Of a stretch of DNA of 64,000 bases, positions 48,082-58,867 are shown piece after piece (position 1 is the stretch's first letter; each line of letters begins with the position of its first letter). The notes beneath the pieces are model-generated. The model was not told where the DNA came from, made no database searches, and saw nothing but the letters and a program-made list of their open reading frames with translations. The translations under genes were made by a program, and so were the position numbers. Source of the stretch: Blasia pusilla (Eukaryota; Marchantiophyta; Marchantiopsida; Blasiales); NCBI GenBank assembly GCA_050084515.1, contig CM114275.1:20460001-20524000 (forward strand), written 5' to 3'.

Positions 48082-48171
48082 CGTGGTAGCGCTAGAGGAC
48101 AAAAGCGTGGGTCAATCCAGGAAACTAAACCCCTTCCCAATAAATTTTTTTTCCATTGTGAATTTTTTTTA

Positions 48172-48210
48172 AAGTTTCCCTATGATGCATGAGGCATCAT
48201 AGGGAAACTT
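48172..48210. repeat. Perfect 17-bp inverted repeat with 5-base loop
   Basis: AAGTTTCCCTATGATGC, loop ATGAG, GCATCATAGGGAAACTT. It is a perfect hairpin upstream of NDUFB9. GATGATGCATGAGGCA recurs just downstream near 48265. Confidence 0.95.
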
Positions 48211-50019
48211 CATAAACTTTATGATGGGTTTTCATCAAGCATTTTTATTGAAGTTCATCATTGAGATGATGCATGAGGCAGTCGGTAGGGGGTGACGTTC
48301 GTGGGTTGGAATTTGTTGAGCCCCATCTTCCATTGTGAATTCGTTTGCAATTTTTTGCCATGACTCTTGATGTGGTATAGTGCAAGTCTTAATCTATATC
48401 TATCTATGTTATTATTGCATAGTGCCCCTTTGATTTTCAAATTCACTTGATCAATATTATCACTCATTCTCAACTAATATGATTGCTCAAAATTTTGTCT
48501 ACGGGGTCGATCAAGTCCCCGATCACATTTTTACCATAATGACATGCGCATCGTATAGCGTTCACTAGTTTGTTGTGAGTAGGACTTGGAGCATGGCCCT
48601 AGCCCAAGACCTCTTTCCACGACACTAGATATTAAGAACTTGATCCGATGAATTACTTGTTGTCTTTGTGACAACCCCGAAAGTTTTTGCACTCTAGTTT
48701 TCTCATACCCAAATTTCAATTAGGTTGAGAGCCCTTTCTTTTGGGCCATGGAATTAAGACTTCCACTCATGCCTCCTTTCCATGGGATTGGAAGGTGCCC
48801 TAAGAGAAAATATAGAGTATGAGTAATAGAGGATGGGAGGGCTGATAAAAGGTATAAGAATCATCCCTGCATAACCCCATCCAAGTTCATTCTTTAATTC
48901 ATCTCAACCATTGAAAATCAATCTTTATACTTATGCCCCTATGAAGGATGTCCTTGGAAATTGGCTAAAAGGGGAGGGTCTTGAGGGTACGCATCTTGAA
49001 AATAACGGTCCAAATTTGGTATAAAATTATATGGGATAGTTAAGATTTTTGGATTTTTCCATTAACAAAATGGGTAATGAGAATTTCACCTCGTTGTAAA
49101 AATTTCTGCACCACAAAATCTTGGGCGCTGAAATTTATCTGACTCTTGATAGGGAAAATTTATAAGAAATTCATTAAATCTTGATATTTACAGAAAAAAT
49201 CCAAGGAATCATGAATGGAAATGGATTTTTTGGAAAGTTAGCTAGAGGTTGCAAACTCAACATGTAGTGTATAGGACTTCTCCCTAAGAGAGGGATTCTA
49301 TGACATCAAGGGTGTCGAATCGAGATGATCATATGACATAGAAGGTGGGAAAAGTTTTGATGCCTAATTCCAGGCAAACAAAGTTGTTTGTGATGTACAT
49401 ATTTATATGTAAAAGATAAATAGGTGTGAGGTGTCATAACAGGGCTAATATGAGCACATCAAATAGAACAAAAAAAACTTGTAGTCTAGACTAAGTAACA
49501 ACCCACCACAACTCACATTGATCTACAATTAAATCAATCCCATGAGCCACAATTATGTTACTATAGATGTTATGGATTTCCACTCACAATTTATCAATGT
49601 GGGGTTTGGAAATTAGGTTAAACAAAGGAAACGAGCTTCTTTTAATTTTAGAAAAAGGAAAGGTAAGGGGACGGGATTGGGATCGAGGGAATTGAGAGAG
49701 AATATGATTTTGTATATAGAAATTTCTTTCAAAATCTTTCTCTTTAAACTATTACTTTTGTGCCTATGCAATGCACTAGGCATGAGAGACCCTCTCAAGA
49801 CCCTTGGAGAGGATCCATATGTTTCCATCCATCTAGAATGAGGGAAGGAATCCCTTTGATTTCATACCTCTTGTATTCACATAACACACGTTATTCCATT
49901 ATCTTAATTTCAATGTATCATTTACCCATTGAGTTTATTCTTCATATCTACATTTTTTCTACCTTGACTCTTGGAAAAAATGGAATCTTTCTTTCTTTCT
50001 CTCTCTCTCTCTCTCCAAA

Positions 50020-50054
<35 letters not shown>

Positions 50055-53000
50055 AGAGAGAGAAATCATTTCTTCTTCTTAATGGGTAAGGAGTGATAGG
50101 CCATAAAGCTCCCTAAAATCTTCAAAGACATGTATCTCTCTAGACCTCTAAAGATATTGAGATAATTCATCCAACTTGATGTTCTCCTCTTTTATTGAAA
50201 ATTTAACATTCCTAATGAAATCTTCCCTTGTTGAAAATAAATGTTTTTCTCCTTCCGCTCCCATACTAGGAAATGATCAATTCTTCTTCCCCTATTCAAA
50301 AGTCCTTATCTCTCCTTTCTCCTAATCTTGAAAAATTAAGCACTATAAGAAAATCTTATGACACTTTCATCATTAAAAAATCTCTATTTGTTCTTCCCCT
50401 CTCCTATCCACAATTAAACCTTATGTTTCCTCCAAAGTTATTATTTTTCTTAGTATCTAACATATGTGAGGTGGTGGAAAAAATAGCAAGCTAGATTCTC
50501 ATGAAAAGATGTAACCTAAAAGTTTGAAAATAGTAATAATAATTGTTTTCAATGAATTTTTAAGTTTTAAATATTAGCTTGTGGCATTTGAAAAAAAATT
50601 ACACTCCTTAATCTATAAAAAAAATCATAGGAAATGTAATTGGTTCAATTCTCGTGCCATGAAAGATAGATATTTTCAAATAATTAATATTAAAAAATTA
50701 TGTGGAATAGAATATAAAAGAAAAAATCAAACATGAATTCCTTTCTACTTCTGAAAAAAAATCATATGAAATTAATAGAGTATGTTACATTGAATGACAT
50801 GTGCTAGGAAAAAATAATAATTTTATTTAAATTAAAAATACTGAGAGGAAGGTGTCAATAATAAAACTCATATAGACTAATTAAAGGATTTCCCATGAAT
50901 TAATCTGTTTAATTTTTGACCCTAATCTATAACATAACTAATTTTGATCATTACGACACAATTTTATCAAAAAATATTGAAAGACAAACAACTAGCATGC
51001 TAATTTTGGCATTTAAGAATGAATGCATGGGATCAATAAAATGTTTTTTCATTTCTTAATCCTAGAAAAAATAATCTTATCAATAAGAGGTGGGCACGTC
51101 GGAATTTGTTTTGAATGAGGAAAGGGAGAGGATGTCGTAGGAGGATTTCTCTCTTCTTCTTCAAGAAAGAGGAGGTATGGATGAAGGAATTTTGTAGATA
51201 AAAAAAGCGGGGCAGAGTTTAAATAGGAAGGGGAACAACTTTGGAAACGAGATTGGATTTTTCAAAAATTAGTTGTCCAACTTGTATGATGAATTAATTA
51301 AAGTAAAAGCTCATGGCAAATTTTGAAATAAATCCCTTAATTCCCACAATACAATGAATTAATTCCTATTATACTTCATTACCTTATTATATTTCTTCTA
51401 ATGTCCCGTATTGAGAGATTTTGAATAAATCAAAATGATATCATTTGATGATAATTTACAAAAGGCAACTAGCTAGCATGCTTATGTAACGAATGAAAAA
51501 AAATTCACTCATCCTCATTTGAGAAAATTAGCTTATCCCTCTCCCTTTGCACTCGCACCCCTCCTTTATTTGGAAAACCATCCGTCCCACCTCCTCCTTT
51601 TTTGGGGAAAGGGGGAGGATTGGTGAACCATGTCCCCTTCATATCATTTTCAAAAAAAGAGTTAATAATTCCCTCCAATTCTTCTTTATTTGGAAAAAAA
51701 TCCTCCATCTTTCAATTCTTCATATGGCAAAAAAGGAATCATTCTTCAAGAGTCATTCCACCCTCCCCTCCTAAACATCATTCCCCAATTTATGTGTGAT
51801 TCTCTCTCACAACGTGCACAAGTTTTGGGGTTGGTACATGGACTGGAAGTGGTGGGGTCCCTCATCATGTTGTCTTTTCAGGTATGGCTAACCACTAGTA
51901 TTCTTGTTTTATTTATTTCAGATTATTAATCATTTATGTGGATTAGCTGTTTTTGTTTATAATTTTTGACTCCTTCCCTTGGGATATTATTATTTTTCTT
52001 CACCACCTTTATAAATTTATTTATTTTTTCACTCCATCTATCCTATCAAGGTGTGTTTACGAATTACTTTCTCTCCCACCCCGTAATAATATTGATAACA
52101 AGCATTCTCCAAGCTATACACTTCTCATCTACTTAACTCTCTCATTAAGTGCACTTATGAAAAAAATTATGGATTAGTAAGGGCTATAATTAGACTTGGG
52201 TTACAAATGAAAATTGAATCCCACATTCGTCAAGGAGTTTTCAAATAATACCAAATTGGTGAAATTGGGATGTGAAAATGAGCCTTTGGAAAACATGTTT
52301 TAAGCACCCTATCCTTCTAGGGCACAAATTTTGATAACTCCAATCGTCATGAAGATGTATTTCCAAGGCAATTTGCCCCTTTGGAAAGGAGTGCTTATTC
52401 ATAACTTCTAGAGTTATTTTATTTTATTAGCATACTGAAACAATTTTTCATTTTTCTTCAACTCTAAGTAGAGGTCAAATTTATTTAATTATTTCTTCAA
52501 ATATTTTTGAGAATCTCTTTCATTTCAAGAAACTTTATCGTTTTGGAAAAGCTTTAGGGGGATTAGATTTTTTAATTAATCTGAATTAATTATTCCTAAG
52601 TTTCTAATTCCCTTGCAATATTTTATTTTGATTCCAGTACAATGATACATAGATTTTTTATTAAGGAAAACTATACTGCCAAGAAATGATGGTTTATTGA
52701 TTTTCACAAAACTCATTGCTTTACATAGGGCCCTTGGGAGAAGTAAGAAATTTTGTTAGGGTTTTTTTCATTGTGCATTATTATAACCCTCTTGGCTCAC
52801 ACTATACTATTGAATATTTCACTCCATAACATTTGATTTCTACCTTAAAAAAATCTAGGTCATCTTCAACAAGTACATGATTATGATTCACCATAGAATG
52901 AAAATTGCATGGGGCACTCTTCCCAAAAATTTTTAAAAAATTAATTTTACATACAAGGTTAGTTCCACGCAACTTCTTCTAAGCTTGAAAATTTTCTATT

Positions 53001-54396
53001 TCTTCTCTATATTTGTTTCTCCTTATGGATATATAAAATTTTAATGGCCAAAATTCATCCACTCCAAATGTGTGCATAAATTCCAAAAAAAATCTTGAAC
53101 TAGTATTTAATGGGACTATCTTATTAATATGATTTTAATGAGATAGTATCATTAAAATCAAGGTCAATTTTTTGTGAGCATGTTTGGCTTATTTCTTCCA
53201 AAAGACATACTTTTCACTTTTTCTGCAACTCTTTGCAAAGTTTTCCCTACTTACTTGTTTGTCCCTAGCAAGGACTTGGACTCAACTAAATTTATCCATG
53301 TGAATCCAAATTCTTAAGGCTGGATACCCTTGAGACCATGGAGGGGCCAAATATATTTAATATTTACACTTGTAAGAATGTTGATTTTCACTTTTCAGCA
53401 GGACGATCTTGGTTGCATGATATATGATAGAATTATTTTAAATTAAAATTTCTAGTCAATGTCAAATTGAATCTCTTCTATTAATCACAATAATTAGTTT
53501 ACTAACCTTTTAAAATTAATAATCTATGCTATTATTTAGTATGCCTGAGTTAAGAAATGTAAAACAATGAGTGGACTCCATATATCCATTTTTTAATACA
53601 CAGGTTGATTATGTGCTTTCCATTAGTTTAAGATTCTTCTATTAAGACTTTGAAAAGTAGTTATGCTAATGAGGCCAAGATTCTCAAAATTACCTCAAGG
53701 ACATGTAAGTTTCCAAGAAGACCTTAATAAGATAGTACTTTTATTTGATATACTTTCTAACATAAAATTTTATTTAAAAGAAAATTAATGAAATCAAATC
53801 ATGATAAAAATTCAATTTAATTACCTTCCATCAATTGCTCATCTCTTTGAATGTAAAAAAAATCTATGAATGCTATATCTCTTTTTAATTTCAAAATTAT
53901 TTCATGGTATGTCTATATATGGTTTACATTTTCTTACTTCTATTTACCAACTAAATTTCTTTTTTGAATTAGGACCCAATGTTCTTTGATGGACACCCAT
54001 TTTGAGGCCATTTTTAAAGACATTACAAGGTCATTTCCATGGAGGTTTAGGTCTATATTCTCTCCTTTTTTGGGAAAAGAGATGGCTTATGGGTGGGTCA
54101 AGTGCTTGACCTTTCAATTTGACATTCCTTACGACACCATTTACCTTTACTGCAATTTTCTGATTCTAACATGCCCTCTTGTAAGAAATCATATTATCTT
54201 AACTTGGTGATATTATTTTGCTCCTTGTGAAGTTACGTATGAAAGGGTCCAAGATGTGACCCGTGAGATCCCATACTCTATAAGTACTCTTTCCTTGTAC
54301 TTCCCGTGTATTCTTTTCATTAGAAAGAGTGGATTTTAGAGAGTAAGGTTTTTCCAATATATATATCCGACTCAAAAATATTGATTTTTTGCAATA
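48211..54396. other. AT-rich gene-poor stretch
   Basis: About 6 kb with no supported gene. Frames are short, and rich in Phe, Ile, Lys and Asn as expected from AT-rich DNA. A CT/GA palindrome lies at 49999-50063. No RNA gene was recognised. Confidence 0.5.
49999..50063. repeat. (CT)n followed by (GA)n, self-complementary
   Basis: A CT run (49999-50015), a short CAAAGAT spacer, and a GA run (50023-50063). The two arms can pair as a hairpin, and homopurine/homopyrimidine tracts of this kind can also form triplex DNA. Confidence 0.95.
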
Positions 54397-54420
54397 TCTA
54401 TACTATTAACAGAGGAGTGG
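54397..54420 (+). mobile_element. Helitron-like 5' terminus, plus strand
   Basis: TCTATACTATTAACAGAGGA begins at 54397 after an A, the form typical of plant Helitron left ends (TC, TATACTATTAA, then a GGGAG-like motif). It is less similar to the three minus-strand copies in this window, so it may be another family. The right end was not found. Confidence 0.35.
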
Positions 54421-55181
54421 ATTTTCAATGGCGACACTTGAGATTTCAACACATGGCATGGTAGGGGAGGGGGCAAGGGGACGGGTAGGGGAAAATAGTT
54501 ATCATGAACAACAAGTATCTCGTAGAGGAAGGTATATTGATTTTTTTAGTTTTTTCTTCTCTGAAAATTATTTTGCTAGAATGATATGTGGGGTGGTTGA
54601 ACTTGGATGGAGAGGAAATGTTTTTAGAAAAATACTAATATGGAAAAAATATTACACATAAAAATACCTGGAAAGAGGAGAAAATTTTGTATAAAAATAC
54701 TAGCTCTAGAAAATTCTAACATGGAAAGAAAAACATGTTAACCTTCAAGAATATAAATATTAAATGGAAGAAAGTCATCTCTTAACTCCACATGAGATTC
54801 ACATGAATAGAAGAACACATTCCAATTTCAATTGGACATTAAGCAAAAATTTTTTTGTCGGGTACCCCGTTTAGGTTTACGGAGAAGTCCCATTAATAGC
54901 CCTACGGAGATCGCCGTAGGACGCCTTGGATCGCCCTAATGCTGTTTCTTTTTATTCAGGTTACTGTAACGAGGGAGTTACGGGTCGTAGTTGAGACCGT
55001 CCAAAGTCTGAAGTACGACCCTAAACTCGACTCTTGTGAGAGTGGAGAGGGATCGGGTCTTGCTTTCTCCGAGCGAAGTTCTGCGTCTCTAGGGCGGAAG
55101 GAAGAGAACAATCCTCTGCACATTTTCCTCGTCACCTTCTCTTCATCATCGTCGGCAGCGGAAGCTTCACCGTTCGTCAAT
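54421..55181. other. Upstream region of SF3B5
   Basis: The last 250 bases before the start codon become GC-richer and likely hold the promoter and 5' UTR. No TATA box was placed. An open frame at 54939-55283 overlaps the first exon and intron and is not a gene. Confidence 0.4.
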
Positions 55182-56034
55182 ATGCAGGTTCAGATTACAT
55201 TAATGCAGTCAGGTGTTGGCGTGGTGATGGATTTCTTAAATTATTCCGCGATGGGCCACTCCCGCCTTGCTCCCTTGTTTTGAGTGGTGCGCTTGATGAG
55301 CTTTTTTTGTTTGTGTGTGTGTGTGCGTGTGTGCATGTGTTTTTGTTTGCAGGCCAGCGATAGATTCAACATCAACAGTCAGCTTGAGCATTTACAAGCA
55401 AAATATGTTGGTACCGGCCATGCCGACTTGAATAGATTGTAAGTTGATGTACTCGGTCGGTAATTCTCGCTGTCTGTCTGTAAATTTTGGTTCACGTTAC
55501 CAATTGTTGCTGCCTTGGTGATTTCTTTTTGTGCGTGCTGAATTCCAGGCGTCGACGTTGATGGAAGGTTTGATTGTTGTCTGCGGTTTGTTTGCAGCGA
55601 ATGGGCCGTCAACATTCAAAGAGACAGTTATGCCTCTTATATAGGACACTACCCTTTGCTATCATACCTTTCAATTGCCGAGAATGAGTCCATTGGTCGT
55701 GAGCGATACAATCTCATGCAGGTACGCGCACCGCTTGAAATTCTACTTGTCATTTTTGCCAGTGTTATAGCTTACCAAGCTCATCGTGTATTTCATTGCG
55801 ATGTCCATGAAGCCTGGCAGAAACCAAATGATATGAGATCATTGGAAAAGAGACCATAAGCCTGATGAACTCTTAGACGAAGAAATGGAAACTTCGACCA
55901 CCGTTTGGATTGGTGCTTTGGAGTGGCAGAGAGATGCCAGTAACCCACTGGATCTTAATTGACTTTCTTGGTTCTGTGGTGGACAGAAAATGCTGCTGCC
56001 TTGTGGACTTCCACCTGAAAGAGAGGAAGACTAG
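55182..56034 (+). CDS. SF3B5: Splicing factor 3B subunit 5 (SF3b10), complete
   Basis: The smallest subunit of the U2 snRNP SF3b complex, which binds the SF3B1 HEAT-repeat scaffold during branch-site recognition in the nucleus. Exons: 55182-55187, 55353-55438, 55598-55721, 55987-56034. They give 87 residues with phase kept; the human protein has 86. Visible family landmarks are SQLEHLQAKYVGTGHAD, EWAVNIQRDSYASYIGHYP, LSYLSIAENESIGRERYNLM and the C-terminal MLLPCGLPPE. The first coding exon holds only Met-Gln (ATGCAG) before a GT donor; this start is chosen because the next exon has no Met before the conserved core. The first intron contains a short GT-rich run. Confidence 0.95.
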
Positions 56035-56519
56035 TGTCATCGTCCTCAGGGCACTGTTGCTGATCAACGAGCAGGTTCGAGCATGATGGCGTTTGGTAGT
56101 TGTAACTTTTCCGGAGGAGCATTTGTGTATAGTGGACTGATACGGCTCTTCTGACTGTGAAGATCCTTACTCTGCCCATGGGTTTAGGTTCAGGAGACAG
56201 CCTTACTGAATTTTCTTTGCCAAGTGGATGTCACCTTCAGTAGACGTATCACCCCAGATGCGATATGCATGCCTTATGATGTTGGGTTCTGACCAGAAAA
56301 ATGCTTTCATGATGCGGTAAAGTGAAATTTCATCAATTTTTGACATGGCAAGTGACTTGCGAGTATGATGAATGTAGTTGAATTCTGCCCTGATGTCCAA
56401 CAGGAATACTATCTCTTTGTCAAGATTAAGAGTGACACGATAGACAATTTAGTTATTCAGGGCATAAGCCAGACAAGTCCAGTGTTGGTTTCAGTTCAAA
56501 TGAATGCATAATTTCGTTC
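56035..56519. other. Downstream of SF3B5
   Basis: Holds the SF3B5 3' UTR. Frames on the minus strand here are without recognised motifs. Confidence 0.4.
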
Positions 56520-57074
56520 TTGTCAAAAGGTCAGGCATACCAAAGTGGTGTTATTTACCTCATTCTTCGTGGGACTTACAGTATACATATGGGAGGAAAG
56601 AACCACAATATCTTGTCTGGGTATTTTGGTCAGACAGTCTGCTTGTCCCACCAACTACTCAAGAATTCTCATGATAATGGGCAACTCCCAGAATTTGAGC
56701 CATTACCCATAGATGCCGACAACCCAAACCACTTCCCTGCCTTGCCCGAGTTTGATGAAGTTATCATCCTATCCCATACGCCTGGTTCAGAAACCACTGC
56801 TGAAACAAAGCCTGATGTCCAGCCAAGCACTCCAACTTCTCATGCCTATGGTTCTAATCCAGCCTTATCCGCAAGGTGCAACTCTACGAGAGGACATGTG
56901 ATGCATTACTGCATCCGTACTCGATGCTCATTTACTGGCATAATGTGCCGAAGAAGATGGGGAGATCATAATTCATGCCACCACTTTGTTTTCTCATGGG
57001 TCAGAAAATTAATCCGAACCAAGTGTAATTTCAAAATTTTCCTTCCCAGAACTCACCGCACGACCATTGCTTAA
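56520..57074 (+). CDS. Unrecognised ORF, 184 residues
   Basis: An open frame with a Pro/Asp/Glu/Thr-rich middle (LPEFEPLPIDADNPNHFPAL, EVIILSHTPGSETTAETKP), unlike chance AT-rich frames. The C-terminal third is basic and Cys-rich and may be read-through past a donor. No family was recognised and no splice partners were found. It may be a single exon of a decayed gene or of the downstream transposon. Confidence 0.25.
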   Translation: MSKGQAYQSGVIYLILRGTYSIHMGGKNHNILSGYFGQTVCLSHQLLKNSHDNGQLPEFEPLPIDADNPNHFPALPEFDEVIILSHTPGSETTAETKPDVQPSTPTSHAYGSNPALSARCNSTRGHVMHYCIRTRCSFTGIMCRRRWGDHNSCHHFVFSWVRKLIRTKCNFKIFLPRTHRTTIA

Positions 57075-58867
57075 ATTGATGGTGTATGTAGGAACGCACG
57101 TGAAGCTCGTAACATCATGTTGTTCTCCAATGATATAACTGTTTGGTGAGAAAGTCATTGGTGCGAACAATGAACGGGCAGAATCGGGGTTACGTGTTGA
57201 CCTGGTCGGGGAAATTGAGAGAATTCCGAGCAAATCCAGAGAAGTCCAGATGAAATTCGATAGGATTTGGAGGTATCCCGGTAAATTGCTGGCCAGAAAG
57301 GCCTTTGGCGGTTTTCTGCCCGTTCCCAGGGTGTATGAGACGGAAGTGCGCCGTTCCAGTGACTGGTTGTGCGGTTTTTGGCTGCCAGTCAGCAAAGTCG
57401 TCCCGGTTTACTGCCGCAACGGTTTCCGGTTGCCGGTAAACTAACAATTCGGAATTAGATTATTTTAGATCGAGGCCCTCCATCTTAGGGCAAGCCGCCG
57501 AGTCTGAGCCGTCTTTAGTCTCGGACTCGAGACTCTCAGCGACGCCAGCCACCAGCGTCTGAGCCTCCGAGGGGCCCAAGGGGTAGTCGGGAGTCGGGAC
57601 TCTGGAAGGGGGGTAGTCGGGAGTCGTGAGTCGTGAGTCGGGAAGGGGGGTTAGTGACGACTGTGACGTGACTCGTGAGTCTCCGACTCTCCGTCTATGA
57701 GCATCCAAGGCGGCGAAGGGCTCAAGGGGTAGTCGGGAAGGGGGGTCCGACGGGGAGGGGGCCATTTCCATGCGAACTTCTTTGTTGAGAAGTTCAGACT
57801 CGCTCGTTCTTTACGTGTTGCTGCTCGTCGAGACTATTGCTGCTGCTCGCTCATTCAAATCTGTTCTTGCTCGCAATTTCGTGAAGCCCTGCTCGGTCGA
57901 CACTGTTGCTGCTGCTTGCTCGTTCAACATTGTTCTTGCTCGCTCGTGAAGCGCTGTTGTTGCTGCTTGGTCATTTGTGAAGCGTTGTTGCTGCTACTTG
58001 CTCGTTTGTGAAGCGCTTGCTGCTGCTCGCTTGGGAGGCGCCGCTTCTGCTCTGCTCGTTTCAAGCAGCGCTGTTGCTGCTGCTTGCTCGTTTGTGAAGT
58101 GCTGTTGCTGCTGCTCGCTCGGGAGGCGCCGCTTCTGCTCGCTCCTTGCTCTCTTCGCGGCGCTGCTTGTTGGTGTTTGCTCACTGCAACTCTATCCTCT
58201 GTGTTTTTTTTCTTTGTTGGGTTTGCCGTTTAGGCCGGACTCAGCGCATACTCCGTGTTTCTGCGTTGTTCCGGGTCTTTACTTCGTTCAGGCCGACTCA
58301 AGCGCATGCTGCTCTTGCTCTTGCCGTCATTTTTTTTCCATCTCGAATCTCTGGTGTGTGTTGCACTGCTCCTGATCAGCTCCCATGAAGGCTTGACTCT
58401 CTCGAGATGCTCTCGTCTAGACCAACTTGAGACTCTTCAGTTGAATCCGTTACTCGTCCAGGCCCGAATCCGCCCGAGAATCTTGTGCTCCATGCTACTG
58501 AGCTGGTCTCGTCTGCCCGACTCTCTTGTCCGCCCGACTCTCTTATCCGCCCGACTCTCTTGTGCTCCATGTTGCTGAGCTGCTCTCTCCTAGGCCCGAT
58601 TTTGACAAGCTACTGATTTCGTCGAGGCCCGACTCTCTTGTGCTCCATGTTGCTGAGCTGCTCTCGTCTAGGCCCGATTTTGACCTGCTACTGGTTTCGT
58701 CGAGGCCCGAGCTCTTCTTGTAGACTCCGGTTCCGCACTCGCCCAACCATTTTTTCTCTGGTTCAGCCCTAACTTCAGTTGTCGTTTGAGTCTCCTTGGC
58801 TCGTGGAGTCTCGGCTGCGCTTGAGCTGCACTCTCTGAGCCTCTACAGGGCTAAGAGACAACGAACT
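57075..58867. other. GC-richer low-complexity stretch upstream of the hAT-like ORF
   Basis: At 57480-57770 it is rich in GTAGTCGGGAGTCG-type repeats. At 57820-58170 it is built from GCTGTTGCTGCTGCTCGCTCG-like triplet-rich units. At 58551-58706 is a 78-bp tandem repeat. Several frames are open in both directions because of the periodic sequence; none is a credible gene. It may be 5' non-coding sequence of the hAT-like element. Confidence 0.45.
58551..58706. repeat. 78-bp tandem repeat, two copies
   Basis: CCGACTCTCTTGTGCTCCAT begins at 58551 and again at 58629. The rest of the unit (GTTGCTGAGCTGCTCTC ... TAGGCCCGATTTTGAC ... TTTCGTCGAGGC) also repeats with few changes. Confidence 0.9.

Noticed and set aside
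49999-50063. CRISPR-like or other prokaryotic repeat arrays
   Set aside because: No regularly spaced repeats with unique spacers exist in the window; the sequence is eukaryotic.
57977-58375. 132-residue Cys/Leu-rich open frame
   Set aside because: It comes from triplet-periodic GCTGTTGCTGCT repeats, with no protein family signal.
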